From Siphonodentalium dalli (lineage: Eukaryota > Mollusca > Scaphopoda > Gadilida > Siphonodentaliidae): a stretch of 64,000 nt of DNA. The notes beneath the pieces are model-generated. The model did no database searches. It was not told the origin of the DNA and saw nothing but the letters and a program-made list of their open reading frames with translations. Positions 57,401 through 62,526 of this stretch are shown here, piece by piece (position 1 is the first letter of the stretch; each line of letters opens with the position of its first letter). The position numbers were made by a program, and so were the translations under genes. The stretch is from positions 51,969,349-52,033,348 of the forward strand of contig CP136062.1 in assembly GCA_032622095.1 (NCBI GenBank). Direction: 5' to 3'.

Positions 57401-57408
57401 CATCTCAT
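23881..57408 (-). CDS. TCAIM: TCAIM orthologue, complete 9-exon gene model (T-cell activation inhibitor, mitochondrial-like)
   Basis: Coding exons in transcript order: 57408-57380, 57180-57027, 54340-54211, 51015-50790, 43672-43449, 39358-39267, 26955-26714, 25100-24969, 24112-23881 (stop included). They sum to 1461 nt, 486 residues; human TCAIM is about 496. All eight introns have GT/AG ends and the phases fit (2,0,1,2,1,0,2,2). The N-terminus MRCCSKWRKRLW is basic and Arg-rich to about residue 40, as expected of a mitochondrial presequence. ALRPFYFAVHPDLF (residues 41-54) carries an HPD tripeptide (50-52), the hallmark of J domains. KPTHVTFFVR, ILNSCNLS, RPIVWH, WKSVWGYQH and the C-terminal ISIPWDW also match the family. 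From memory, TCAIM is a mitochondrial protein with DUF4460/DUF4461 regions and a proposed DNAJ-type co-chaperone role acting on 2-oxoglutarate dehydrogenase; function in this species is inferred. Identification is by recalled similarity, not a search. UTRs and promoter are not defined. Confidence 0.93.
24158..24275. mobile_element. TA-flanked palindromic MITE in TCAIM intron 8
   Basis: GTGTAGCTGAATAAAGAATT and its complement at the far end are flanked by TA. It lies 45 bp upstream of the exon 9 acceptor. Confidence 0.8.
24320..24556 (+). repeat. Single-unit copy of the AAATCCAAGATGGC repeat element (family D)
   Basis: One unit containing AAATCCAAGATGGCTGCTGG, then GATGGATGGAC, and the right end CAATAGCTCAAACTT ... 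AAGTTGAGCTAA. The copies at 32243 and 54967 have about 9-10 units between similar ends. Confidence 0.75.
24600..24870. repeat. Dispersed repeat, copy 1
   Basis: Shares TTTTAAAAAGCCT, GTTAGAAAT.TTGGATTTGAACAA and ATCTCAAAATTGAGATCTAA with 26180-26400. Unclassified. Confidence 0.65.
24969..25100 (-). CDS. TCAIM: TCAIM exon 8 (residues 366-410)
   Basis: Acceptor TTTTCCTCTTCCAG, donor GTAAGT. It encodes SESGPLALSTSGQFLVPVSV followed by PGPHVIEFISENRVKAAKIS. It corresponds to the vertebrate segment with HFNIPTLCDP...FILTKAQQAR. A decayed copy of its 5' part plus upstream intron lies at 23320-23461. A TA-flanked MITE begins only 27 bp upstream in intron 7. Confidence 0.92.
25127..25338. mobile_element. 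Palindromic MITE (family B) in TCAIM intron 7
   Basis: The same ~210 bp palindrome lies 27 bp upstream of the exon 8 acceptor. The duplicated intron copy at 23356-23461 lacks it, which gives a natural empty-site comparison. Confidence 0.88.
25411..25449. repeat. (AAC)n microsatellite
   Basis: About twelve AAC units in TCAIM intron 7. The duplicated copy near 23438 has only about three, so the run expanded after duplication or contracted in the relic. Confidence 0.9.
26180..26400. repeat. Dispersed repeat, copy 2
   Basis: Diverged copy of 24600-24870, in the same orientation, preceded by a GGACGGATGACGGATGGACG tail of a cataactc-type repeat (26060-26175). Confidence 0.65.
26714..26955 (-). 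CDS. TCAIM: TCAIM exon 7 (residues 286-366)
   Basis: Acceptor ATTTTTTAG, donor GTAAAA. It encodes LFVTIPSHDTVLEKLPALEQ, a basic VARRKRKE patch and a hydrophobic LLLNKIINSL helix, matching the vertebrate LFERLPSYFDL...LEDQISYLL region in order and spacing. It ends with AG, joined to T of exon 8 to give Ser366. Confidence 0.93.
27036..27262. mobile_element. hAT-type double-hairpin MITE (family C), complete ends
   Basis: CAAGTCTTGAAAAAGTGTG start and CTATTTCAAGGCTTG end, flanked by the 8 bp duplication CATACCGA (27028-27035, 27263-27270). The second hairpin is partly deleted. Confidence 0.9.
27463..27592 (-). CDS. Orphan exon-like frame inside TCAIM intron 6, unrecognised
   Basis: A strong acceptor (TTTTATTGTCAATACAG) and a GTATGT donor bound 130 nt encoding SNQPVTMNVPLQKRLLRVEC then TDQKFKLIKDPQATLEPKQ. 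It needs two bases from a previous exon and ends in phase 0. TCAIM exons 6 and 7 join in phase 0, so it cannot be an in-frame TCAIM cassette. It may belong to an interleaved or nested gene, or be a relic of a captured gene. The family was not recognised. Confidence 0.4.
28056..28551. mobile_element. TTAA-flanked MITE with GCATTGGC hairpin (piggyBac-type)
   Basis: TTAACCCTTTCAGTGCCAGG and CCTGGCACTGAAAGGGTTAA are exact inverted ends. The hairpin lies at 28432-28500. GGGGCCGATCTCATCGGCCC near the left is a second palindrome. No coding capacity. Confidence 0.9.
29436..29606. mobile_element. hAT-type MITE (family C), complete ends
   Basis: CAAGCCTTGAAATAGTGTG and its complement, flanked by the 8 bp duplication GTTGTTTC (29428-29435, 29607-29614). 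One hairpin remains. Confidence 0.9.
30330..30560 (+). mobile_element. Probable tRNA-derived SINE
   Basis: TGGTCCAGTGG (30339-30349) fits a Pol III A box and GGTTCGCAGCC (30392-30402) a B box, with tRNA-like spacing. The rest has no recognised tRNA fold. The antisense 136-codon frame over it is a by-product. The 3' limit is a guess. Confidence 0.65.
30615..31710. repeat. ~1.1 kb tandem duplication, copy 1
   Basis: The segment from AATTAATGAGTCCGTA through CACCTGAGTGTCCCACAA, GGTATAATGAAACTAAACAC, CTGCAGGGTTTGTCTGCAGG and AATTCCCGCTATAAAGACT is repeated from 31713. Copy 2 is split by the hAT-type element at 32027-36301 and resumes at 36302, running to about 37200. Confidence 0.85.
31327..31353 (+). 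repeat. Poly-G tract, 27 G
   Basis: An uninterrupted run of 27 G in copy 1 of the tandem duplication; copy 2 has six G at the same point (about 36723). It could form a G-quadruplex, or be a sequencing/assembly uncertainty. Confidence 0.9.
32243..34047 (+). repeat. Family D element: array of ~10 units of ~160 bp
   Basis: Begins GAAAGTGTCAATGACACTGT followed by AGCTCAACTT and ends AAGTTGAGCTAA. Units start with AAATCCAAGATGGCTGCTGG near 32378, 32541, 32697, 32861, 33024, 33177, 33344, 33506, 33672 and 33828. Each contains GCGGCCATGTTTTTT, AATGACCCCAAAAT and ATGACAAATTT.ATGATGATC. The same element occurs at 54967-56303. Confidence 0.9.
34165..35260 (+). repeat. 160 bp satellite array, ~7 units
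   Basis: AAGGGCCATAACTCTATCAA recurs near 34171, 34309, 34471, 34631, 34792, 34953 and 35113, a 160-161 bp period for the last five. Units contain GGCCGGTTTTCGAACTC, ATATACCAAATTTCAATCAA and TATCGCGCTAACGAGCTGAA. The unit length agrees with the bivalve BIV160 class as I recall it; homology not tested. Confidence 0.9.
35395..35480 (+). repeat. GC-rich microsatellite and terminal hairpin closing the 160 bp array
   Basis: A CCGCCCGCCCGTCCG-like run is followed by a perfect stem AGTCGAGTTTT / AAAACTCGACT (about 35449-35475). This array-microsatellite-hairpin order matches other blocks in the window. Confidence 0.75.
35763..36047 (+). CDS. Possible small secreted Cys-rich protein within a hAT-type element
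   Basis: A 94-codon frame. From Met6 (good context ACAAAATG) it reads MSLLFMFILNMIQLQVVQG, a plausible signal peptide. The remainder has ten cysteines (WCINC, CPRC, CDCCC, then two more) and an NAT glycosylation site. There is no intron evidence, no repeat copy to compare and no recognised family. It lies between the 160 bp array and the right end of the element. It could equally be chance. Confidence 0.3.
   Translation: MTLDKMSLLFMFILNMIQLQVVQGLTREMNATWCINCMHLGQSPIYGIICPRCIQHYIIRLPCDCCCIFKFITTGDSECRFAILHVHANCTNFA
36215..36300. repeat. Subterminal ATTCGATTCG repeats of the hAT-type element
   Basis: Repeated ATTCGATTCGATATTCG motifs just inside the right TIR, mirrored at 32036-32105 on the left. 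Such clusters commonly serve as transposase contact sites; that role is inferred. Confidence 0.75.
37565..37587. repeat. (ATT)n microsatellite
   Basis: About eight ATT units in TCAIM intron 6, near the right end of the 7.75 kb block. Confidence 0.9.
37890..38010. mobile_element. Family C hAT-type MITE, truncated
   Basis: CAAGTTTTGAAATAGTGTG start plus one hairpin ending ACCTCATTCTGCAT; the right end is missing. Confidence 0.75.
38040..38870. repeat. Diverged tandem repeat with TGACCTTG phrases
   Basis: Two to three units share GGTAGTGTCTGGTG, CCTTGAACAATTGG, GCCAAATTTTAACA.AATCCAATAAAG and GTTATGGAG. They end in ACAGAGAGACAGACGGACAG and a TTTTGTTTTCAGGGACATAA end, the same general layout as the cataactc-type arrays. 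Confidence 0.65.
38886..39006. mobile_element. Family C hAT-type MITE, truncated
   Basis: One hairpin (CAGAATGAGGTCCCAGAGGG start) and the right end ACTATTTCAAGGCTT; the left end is missing. Confidence 0.75.
39034..39226. mobile_element. Palindromic TA-flanked MITE (family B)
   Basis: TA flanks, CAGTAATGCCCTAAATAATC start and the complementary end. It sits in TCAIM intron 6, about 40 bp from the exon 6 donor. Confidence 0.87.
39267..39358 (-). CDS. TCAIM: TCAIM exon 6 (residues 255-285)
   Basis: Acceptor TTTGTTGCAG, donor GTAAGT. At 92 nt it is easily missed by open-frame length. It encodes KTILLSNETGISANGEVV then LSSADVATHWMR, aligning with vertebrate TIIFTDRSGMSAVGHVML and HHHW. It begins with two bases completing Gly255 and ends in phase 0. 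Intron 6 downstream is over 12 kb. Confidence 0.93.
39600..39890. repeat. cataactc-type repeat, single degenerate unit
   Basis: GGCATTAACTCATG, ATTTGAACTTGGCCTGTAT and a GATGGATGGACGAAAGG / GGACGGACGAATGATG tail. Same plan as the 15.0 kb array. Confidence 0.6.
40252..41757. mobile_element. Family C MITE split by a Harbinger-like insertion
   Basis: The left part 40252-40285 (CAGAATGAGGTCCCCAGA..GAATTTA) and the right part from 41666 (TTAGTGATGCTAGCCC to CATTTTGAAAATGACAGG) form one MITE when the insert is removed. Confidence 0.85.
40286..41665. mobile_element. 1.38 kb PIF/Harbinger-like non-autonomous element
   Basis: TIR GGCCTAACAAAAAAAGACCT (left) and its near-complement at the right (one mismatch), extending through TGTGTTTGGGGTCAC. 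The 3 bp duplication TTA is fixed by the split MITE (40283-40285, 41666-41668). TTA duplications and a GGCC start suit PIF/Harbinger. No transposase seen; the short frames inside are unconvincing. Confidence 0.85.
41783..41995. mobile_element. Palindromic TA-flanked MITE (family B)
   Basis: TA at 41781-41782 and 41996-41997; arms as in the other copies. It lies in TCAIM intron 5. Confidence 0.87.
42001..43275. mobile_element. Family E element with conserved 27-codon frame, interrupted by a LINE
   Basis: The left part (AAGATGGCCGATGGTTCCAT, GGTCAAAGTTGAGAAGTAGC) and the right part (GCTACTTGTTAACTTTGACC, AAATGGCGGATTCGCCGCG) are loosely inverted and match the copy at 60958-61532. Both copies encode MSSIELGSGDDADIQTPFFV then NELPISY (from 42241 and 61181); the frame ends differently afterwards. 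It may be a transposase N-terminus or captured exon; unrecognised. Confidence 0.7.
42524..43021 (-). pseudogene. LINE reverse-transcriptase C-terminal fragment, broken
   Basis: The minus strand reads AYKSLVRPLMEYALTVWDPY, TDKNVDALE, a stop (TAA at 42925-42923), then VQRRAARYALNRY and later SFFPWTITEWNAIPTEIV. These are hallmark C-terminal blocks of jockey/RTE-like non-LTR retrotransposons (LVRP.LEY...VWDP, VQRRAARF, FFPRTI.EWN.LP). It is 5'-truncated, and a (CAAAAA)n-rich stretch about 42440-42490 probably marks the 3' tail. Confidence 0.88.
43449..43672 (-). CDS. TCAIM: TCAIM exon 5 (residues 180-255)
   Basis: Acceptor ATATTTTTCAG, donor GTTTGT. It encodes a charged, probably helical segment: KAVEDEITRLHAKL-like charge pattern (here KRAVEDEITRLHAKLIHDIQ) followed by WKSVWGYQHYRSALRTLDQL, matching the family block containing RWQRSWG. 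The terminal G joins exon 6 to give Gly255. Confidence 0.93.
43881..45026. mobile_element. 1.15 kb TTAA-flanked TIR element (piggyBac-type)
   Basis: TTAACTCTTTCACCACCG at the left; right end GCAGCGGGTGTGAACGAGTTAA-like, pairing imperfectly. GCTATAGCGGGAACGACG-type inverted motifs occur subterminally on the right. A 63-codon frame inside is not convincing. Confidence 0.65.
45115..45266. mobile_element. Foldback MITE
   Basis: GGAACATGTGTATTAATGGG and GTTTGTTGATATGGCA pair with the complementary right arm; the loop region contains AAGAGAGGGGCAGCC. Confidence 0.65.
45777..46037. mobile_element. Double-hairpin MITE (family A), best-preserved copy
   Basis: AACCCTTCCATGACGGGAGC to GCTCCAATCATGGAAGAGTT, with two inner hairpins (about 45827-45897, 45931-45991) separated by TTACATGGTCAAGATAAATA. 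Serves as the model for family A. Confidence 0.8.
46880..47245 (+). repeat. cataactc-type tandem units
   Basis: Units with GTCGAAAAAGGGTCATAACT, ACCTTGACCTGTATTGCGAT and AAGTTATCATCTGGAAACCA end in GGACGGACGGATGG near 47250. The frame across it is not a gene. Confidence 0.7.
47631..50584. mobile_element. 2.95 kb TA-flanked TIR element with 22 bp subterminal repeats
   Basis: CCCCGCTGGACAAAACAAGT and its exact complement are flanked by TA (47629-47630, 50585-50586), as in Tc1/mariner elements. Just inside each end are repeated ~22 bp units with GGCAAGTACACCGCGG (47700-47810, 50418-50480). A TTAA MITE is nested at 49811-50057. No transposase recognised; frames over the GC-rich repeats are spurious. 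Confidence 0.85.
49811..50057. mobile_element. TTAA-flanked MITE, same family as 28056-28551
   Basis: TTAACCCTTTGAGTGCCAGG and CCTGGCACTCAAAGGGTTAA ends with one hairpin at 49938-50006. GAGTGCC is compensated by GGCACTC on the other side. Confidence 0.9.
50790..51015 (-). CDS. TCAIM: TCAIM exon 4 (residues 105-180)
   Basis: Acceptor TTTCCTTACAG, donor GTAGGT. It contains LNSRDIRTVVKGILNSCNLS and RPRPIVWHPGY, aligning with the vertebrate LHTRDLLSTVLYILNSCSLS and RPIKW segments. It ends TG, completed by G of exon 5 to give Trp180. A GTATG six bases further on would bring in a stop. Confidence 0.95.
51203..51593. mobile_element. TTAA-flanked MITE with two identical-type hairpins
   Basis: TTAACCCTTTACCCAACA and TGTTGGGTAAAGGGTTAA ends, in TCAIM intron 3. 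Hairpins lie at 51232-51300 and 51373-51441, both GCCAATGCATTCTCTTATAT type. The right side has GGCCGGTTTTGGCCGGTTT. Confidence 0.9.
52140..52940 (+). repeat. cataactc/AAATCGGTTCATA tandem units with GGAC tail and hairpin
   Basis: Three to four units repeat AATCGGTTCATATTTGTTAA, AAGTTATTAAGTCGGACAGA and AAGTCGAAAATGAGGCGTAA. A GGACGGACAGACGGACACAC run follows, then a stem TATACCCCCCAT/.TTGGGGTATA near 52902-52937. Confidence 0.75.
52950..52992. mobile_element. Solo end of the GGCACTGAAAGGG-type MITE
   Basis: AACTCTTTCAGTGCCAAGTC followed by CGATTTTTGTATCAACCGAT matches one end of the 28056 family; no second end was found. Confidence 0.6.
53056..54136. mobile_element. 1.08 kb hAT-type element in TCAIM intron 3
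   Basis: TAGGGCCCTGGAATTCG at the left and an imperfect complement of TAGGGGCCTGCGATGC at the right are flanked by GTATCAAT (53048-53055, 54137-54144). ATTCGATTCGATTTTCG-type subterminal motifs relate it to the 32027-36301 element. No transposase. Confidence 0.88.
54211..54340 (-). CDS. TCAIM: TCAIM exon 3 (residues 62-105)
   Basis: Acceptor TTGATTTCAG, donor GTGAGT. It starts in phase 0 with DINEDSLKKLNEYI and ends one base into an Asp codon completed by exon 4. KPTHVTFFVR matches the family block KPTQLTFYVR. A 34 bp minisatellite begins about 20 nt upstream of the acceptor (54362-54895). Confidence 0.95.
54362..54895. repeat. 34 bp minisatellite abutting the exon 3 acceptor
   Basis: About 15-16 copies of GTGACAAGAAATTATAAAAT plus CAGACAGTGAAAT (about 34 bp). 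On the transcribed strand each copy is pyrimidine-rich and resembles the exon 3 branch/acceptor region that follows within about 20 nt. Confidence 0.92.
54967..56303 (+). repeat. Family D element, second array copy (~7 units)
   Basis: The same ends as 32243-34047 (GAAAGTGTCAATGACACTGT; AAGTTGAGCTAA) and the same ~160 bp units starting AAATCCAAGATGGCTGCTGG. A CACACGCACACACACACAGACG stretch near 56226 precedes the right end. It lies in TCAIM intron 2. Confidence 0.88.
56330..56510. repeat. AAGATGGCCGCCAAGGT-type dispersed repeat
   Basis: CAAATCCAAGATGGCCGCCA, ATGTGACCCC and TGTGAAGTTTCAAC also occur inside the 21950-23042 element (22440-22490, 22825-22900). Part of a shared repeat. Confidence 0.55.
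56943..57011. mobile_element. Truncated family C MITE next to the exon 2 donor
   Basis: CAGAATGAGGTTCCCAGAGG, then GGTGATGCTAGTCC and AGCATCACTAAAT. Its end lies about 15 bp from the GTAGGT donor at 57026. Confidence 0.7.
57027..57180 (-). CDS. TCAIM: TCAIM exon 2 (presequence and HPD region, residues 10-61)
   Basis: The acceptor TTTGTTTTTAG lies directly upstream and the donor GTAGGT directly downstream. It encodes an Arg-rich stretch with few acidic residues (WTRRCSLGWVRK, HARRLSS), then ALRPFYFAVHPDLF and WNHPRER. The vertebrate counterpart reads ALRPFYFAVHPDFF...HPRER, which is what identified the gene. The donor is about 16 nt from a truncated hAT-type MITE (56943-57011). Confidence 0.95.
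57380..57408 (-). CDS. TCAIM: TCAIM exon 1 (start codon; residues 1-10)
   Basis: This short exon supplies the initiator ATG at 57408-57406 and nine codons plus two bases, ending at a GTAATT donor (57379). The two spare bases (AG) join G at 57180 to make an Arg codon, so the frame continues into exon 2. Exon 2 has no in-frame Met before the conserved ALRPFYF block, so an upstream start is needed. Another ATG near 57271 was tested and does not keep frame. Being only 29 nt, this is the least certain exon. Confidence 0.72.
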
Positions 57409-57841
57409 GTATGGAAATATGCAAGGGTTTCAAGGGTTTGGTATGATAAACTTATTTTTTGTTGGAATCGGAAGGTTGTAAACAGGTCACCTGTATCTTG
57501 GCTCGTTTCATTCCTTGTGTTTTCTTTTCTTATAGGGGGAGGGGGGGGAGGGGTTGGCCAAAAATTGCCAATTAGCTTAATTAAGGTAGTTATTGATCAA
57601 GTTCCAACTCATGTGAATATGCCCTCAGGCTGTTAATCATTCCTTTCAGGCCGTTAATAAACCAACAAAGCCCTCCAAAATCATGTTATTGGTATATTAA
57701 TTTAAAATGCCTTCTTCCTCGTCCATGTCGGATAAGCGGCACGTGCGTTGCCCAGATATTTTATGCAATGTGCCAATGTGACATTATCCATACCACTCTT
57801 TAGTTTAGTGCATCTGGCTTATCTGTATCTGTGGATACTAA

Positions 57842-58267
57842 CAGGTCTGGCTCATGTGCAGATCTGACTATATATTCCGATTTGCACATAATGTGCAAAC
57901 AGGCTATATCAGTTTATAACCAAAGTTTATAAGATCATAGTTATTTATGTCACCTAATGTTTGATTTCAATATGTTGATATGAGAATATTCAATATTTTC
58001 CAGCAGGAATAATTTTTTTTAACCAAAAATCGACTTATGATGATCAATTTTTGACAGTTTTGTAATCTTCTTCAAACTTCTTAAAATCACTTTATTTTGT
58101 CCCTGCCATCAATTGTTGTCAAAAGATTGAGAAATTACCAATTGGAGTTCTAAAGAAATGGTATTTGGTAGAAATATAAAATATCATACCAAAACTGTAT
58201 AGCTCGATTTGCAAATTTTATGTGCAAATCTGACTATATAGTCAGATTTGCACATGAACTAAACCTG
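57842..58267. mobile_element. 426 bp TIR element
   Basis: CAGGTCTGGCTCATGTGCAG and the complement of CAGGTTTAGTTCATGTGCAA form a ~33 bp TIR, flanked by ACTAA (57837-57841, 58268-58272). GATTTGCACAT repeats occur inside. Class uncertain because of the 5 bp duplication. Confidence 0.75.
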
Positions 58268-59841
58268 ACTAATTAATTCTGTGATGCAGCGGTATTTGGG
58301 AACTCCAACAATCCAAACTATCTCTTTAGATTAATCAATTGTATTAGATTTGTCAATATCGGTGTCTCCGTTTCCATCTTACTGTTTGGATTTCAATAAA
58401 ACGGATAACATAACACTGTAAATCGCTCGCGCCCTGTGGTAACTTCAGAGTCCAGAAGCGTGCTACTAAAGAGCGGTAGAGAATATATATACCATATATA
58501 TATATATACCGCTCTTTCGCCACTTCGATAAAGAAAGGGTTAACTCATTTGATACCAAACATGTAAATGAATCAATGACCATGTCACAATATCATTATTA
58601 GAGATGGGTGGTATTGATATTTCAATCTCGGTATCGGTAAATTTTTGTTGATTTACCTCGGTAATGATACGGTGATCGGTATTGCTATTAAATTATAAGA
58701 GCAGAGCAGAGATTTCCGGTAATTCAAGTTTTTAACAGAACAATATATATGTATATATGCCCACGGTCCGCGGATTTACTACACTCGTGACAACCGCTAA
58801 ATTAGGCAACAAAATTACCTACATCATTAAGTGATATTCACACATCTCTTTGGTGATTTACACGCATGCCGTCGCACCGCTTTTGAAAAGAATAAGAGAT
58901 TGCATCAATGCATGACTACAATATTTTTTCGTGTCAATTTGATTTTCGTCACATTTCTGTGAGTGAATAGAATTGTGAGTAGTAATCAGTGATCACAATT
59001 CACAAATCTATGAACATTCGCGCGATGTCATGAAAATCGGCAAACCATGGCAATTTCCAAACTGCAGATGCACTTGAAACCACGGGTGGTTCATATTCTC
59101 CTCCTTGCAGCGTAATATACCATCCATGCATACATGTATATAAGGGTACCTCTTATTTATAGCAGGCTAGCTAGCACATGGTGCTCAAGCGTTAATTTAA
59201 ATTTATCACGTGATGTTTTTGGTCAGATATAGGCACATATATATAATATACCGGGAAGTATATATGTATAATAAAGTAATTTATAGTAGGATATACATAC
59301 CTGTATATATATATGTACCGACATATATGTGCACATTTTGCCAAGAAGATATGCTATTTGCAATTGACAAGATCAGGTTGTATCAAATAATCTGTACTGC
59401 GAATATCAAGTCGCTATTGCATCACCGTCTAATTATAAAGTAACATGTGGGGGTTTCAATTTGTTGTGCATGGGGACCCTCCATAACACATGATGTGCTT
59501 TGATTCCACATGCTTCGAGTCCAACTTGGACACAGACTATAGACTTGCGTCCTGTACCGAGTTAACCACTCATTTTCCAGTTTGCATGGACACCGAAATT
59601 GACACATAATGCTCCAGCTATAGTCAAACGTCATGAATGATGTTAGTTACATTGTCTCTAATATGTCGTAAAGATCAAAGATGCCGCAGGCCAACTGTGC
59701 CCTTGATGTAACAACGTTGCGATAGACTAATACATGTAGTACCGACTTGTTACACCGAGTTATCACAATTATTATTCAATTCTCGTTGCGGTTAACCGGT
59801 CATGCAATTCATGTCACACTCACAGCCGTGGTGACAAGGAC

Positions 59842-60945
59842 GGGAAACACTAATAGTTGTAGTCTGAGTCCGAGCCCAGTAAAAGGTGTAGTTGGGATTT
59901 TCAATTACGTTTATTGTCTTTAATATAATTCCAATAATGATGAGTTTTGGTTTGTGGTAAGCTAAGCCAATTACAAATTAAAGAAATTAAAAAGATAATT
60001 TGTAAGTCTTATATTTCAACTTTTATCGACATTTTTCGTTCTCCAGCACACTAAAAGTTGTAGTTGGAATCAGCCGAGTCAGCCGCCGAGTCGCTAATTA
60101 GGTGTTAATTGTTATTGTTAGGAATAGGTTGGCGGCTCAAATCAAAGAACTGTTGATACAGTTACTTGTTGTTACAAGTGAGATAGGCATATCACGCACA
60201 GAAATGTGTTTTTTTAAGATGTCGCAGCTGATTGCATATGGGTAGAATGCTCTGTAAAAGAATGTGAGACATGGGTTCACCATATGTGTACTAGTGAACC
60301 CCACCTTGGGGCAAGTCACCGTTATAGTGACACACGCTGAACGTGTAGTTCCTTGGTAAACGTATCGGAAAACGAGGTAGACATCAGTAGGATTATTATC
60401 GTGTCATTATGTAAATAATAAATATATATATTAATATCACGTTTTATTTCAGGTGTTATTAATGTTTTTCAAGTTTATCATTTCAGGTGCAGTTCATAGC
60501 GAAGAAGATGAAAGTCAAGATAAAAAAGGCCCTTTTCAGGGCCACATACTGACACAGTTTCTCCTAAAGAGTAATCTTTAAAATTGCTAAACCTTCATAT
60601 ATGTTAAATAAACAAAAGTCATTGTTTGTTTTTATTCCCACTACTTGCCCTTTGATCTTCATGTAACTCACCACTGACTTAATCCAATTAGCACCTAATT
60701 AGCGACTCGGCGGCTGATTTCAACTACAACTTTTAGTGTGCTGGTGAACGAAAAATGTCGATAAAAGTTGAAATATAAGACTTACAAATTATTTTTTTAA
60801 TTTCTTTTATTTTTAATTGGCATAGCTTACCACAAACCAAAACTCATCATCATTGGAATTATATTCACGACAATAAACGAAATTGAAAATCCTAACTACA
60901 CCTTTTACTGGATTCGGGCTCGGACTACAACTTTTAGTGTGTCCC
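59842..60945. mobile_element. 1.1 kb element with ~250 bp inverted repeats
   Basis: The left arm (ACACTAATAGTTGTAGTC, TCAATTACGTTTATTGTC, ACACTAAAAGTTGTAGTTGG, CCGCCGAGTCGCTAATTAGG) is mirrored at 60690-60945. The spacer of about 0.55 kb holds the histone-type stem-loop. No clear target duplication. Confidence 0.8.
60528..60543 (+). promoter_or_regulatory. Perfect match to the histone mRNA 3' stem-loop consensus
   Basis: GGCCCTTTTCAGGGCC fits GGYYYUUYUNARRRCC at all 16 positions: a 6 bp stem and 4 nt loop, A-rich 5' flank (TAAAAAA) and ACATAC 3' flank (consensus ACCCA). In animals this structure directs 3' processing of replication-dependent histone mRNAs. No histone coding sequence was seen around it; upstream is AGCGAAGAAGATGAAAGTCA. 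Confidence 0.6.
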
Positions 60946-60957
60946 ACACAAGTTGGC

Positions 60958-61532
60958 AATAAGCCTTTTAAATGGTTCACGATTTCAAGATGGCCGATGG
61001 TACCATATGGTCCGATTCCTAGCTTTTTATCCAACCCACCGGTAAAAGGTCAAAGTTGAGAAGAAGCATCCATTTGTAAACATTCGACAGCTGAGTGCGA
61101 GATTTTTTTATCAACATTTTATGGCTTAATTTCATTTATTCTGAGTGCAACTACGTACGTGTTTAAGAATTGTTTTGTGGCCATGTCATCTATAGAGTTA
61201 GGATCTGGTGACGATGCAGACATTCAGACGCCCTTTTTTGTCAACGAACTTCCCATAAGTTACTGATAAATAGCGAGTTGTTGCGTTAAAAAAATAACTC
61301 AAAAACATACGTGATACATCCAATCCATCTACTGTGCGAAACCTACGTATTGTATGTATCCAGGGTGAGTGTTTAATTAGTTTTATGAAGTTATCGCACC
61401 TGCGATTCGGTAACGACCTGTTGCCATTTTATTTTGGGAATTCCCAGACTGGAGTCATACGCTAAAAATAGATGCTACTTGTTAACTTTGACCTCCGGAG
61501 ACCAAATGGCGGATTCGCCGCGAGTAAGTGAT
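60958..61532. mobile_element. Family E element, short copy without the LINE
   Basis: Matches 42001-42310 and 43050-43265, with a deletion between. The MSSIELGSGDDADIQ frame is intact to SY then stop (61181-61264). The right end has AAATGGCGGATTCGCCGCG. Confidence 0.75.
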
Positions 61533-61542
61533 ATAACTTTTA

Positions 61543-62526
61543 CAGGTCAGGCACACATCAAAAACGGTCTACGTAGCTCGTTTTGTCTACTGTAGCCCGA
61601 TTGAGCTACGTTTTTAATGTGATTTACACGCCTCCTGCGATTATCGCTATACCACGACAAAAGCCCATTTCAAATTTTCGTGCATTAGTTGTGTACCACT
61701 ATCACGTCTACAAAGAAGCAAAAAACTCAACGACTCACCACAGCTTTAATACCTTTTGAGCGATTCAAAATCGATTTGTTTTGGTCAATTTACCATGAAA
61801 AACCGTAAGAAATGATCATCAAAATCTCTTGATCAAAATGTAAATCTTCATCAAATCTGAGGTAGTTCCGGTCGCAATTGTGTTCGTAAACATCCGTATG
61901 CAGGCGATAATCTGATTGGTTGCATTTAGCCGGGGATTAATGGTACGTTCTTAATGGGATTTCAGTGTAACATCTATCTGTTGGAATGTATGGAACGACA
62001 AATGGACAACCATATTTGTATAACTGTAATGTTACGCGAGGTGCTTCCAAATTTCAAAGTAGAGTTGTGAATTGTGTTTCCGTAGGTTGCCTTCTCTGAA
62101 TGGCGGTCGCCAAACATTTAACAAATACTCATCTCCGAGTGAAGCTGTTCGCTTTATCAAATCAGGTGAGCCACATAAACTGGACGTTCTTGACCTTAAA
62201 AAATAAATATCCTGCAAAAACAAATGGATTGTTCCCTACTTTTTATGGCAAAATCTGATATTTTCTGGAAAGTCACTACCAAACGCTAACAGGTCTTAAT
62301 TAAAACATCGTTAATTGCGCATAAGCCGTGGTGAGTCGTTGGGTTTTTTGCTTCTTTGTAGAAGCAATAGTGGTACACAACTAATGAACGAAAATTCGAA
62401 ATGCGCTTTTCTCGTGGTATGGCGGTAATCGATGGAGGTGTGTAAATCACATTAAAAACGTAGCTCAATCAGGCTACAGTAGACAAAACGATCTACGTAG
62501 ACCGTTTTGGATGTGTGACCGACCTG
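61543..62526. mobile_element. 984 bp element with ~200 bp inverted repeats
   Basis: CAGGTCAGGCACACATCAAA at the left and GATGTGTGACCGACCTG at the right, with TTA on both sides (61540-61542, 62527-62529). The long arms share AACGGTCTACGTAGCTCGTT-like and CTCAACGACTCACCACAGCT-like sequence. No transposase seen. Confidence 0.8.
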
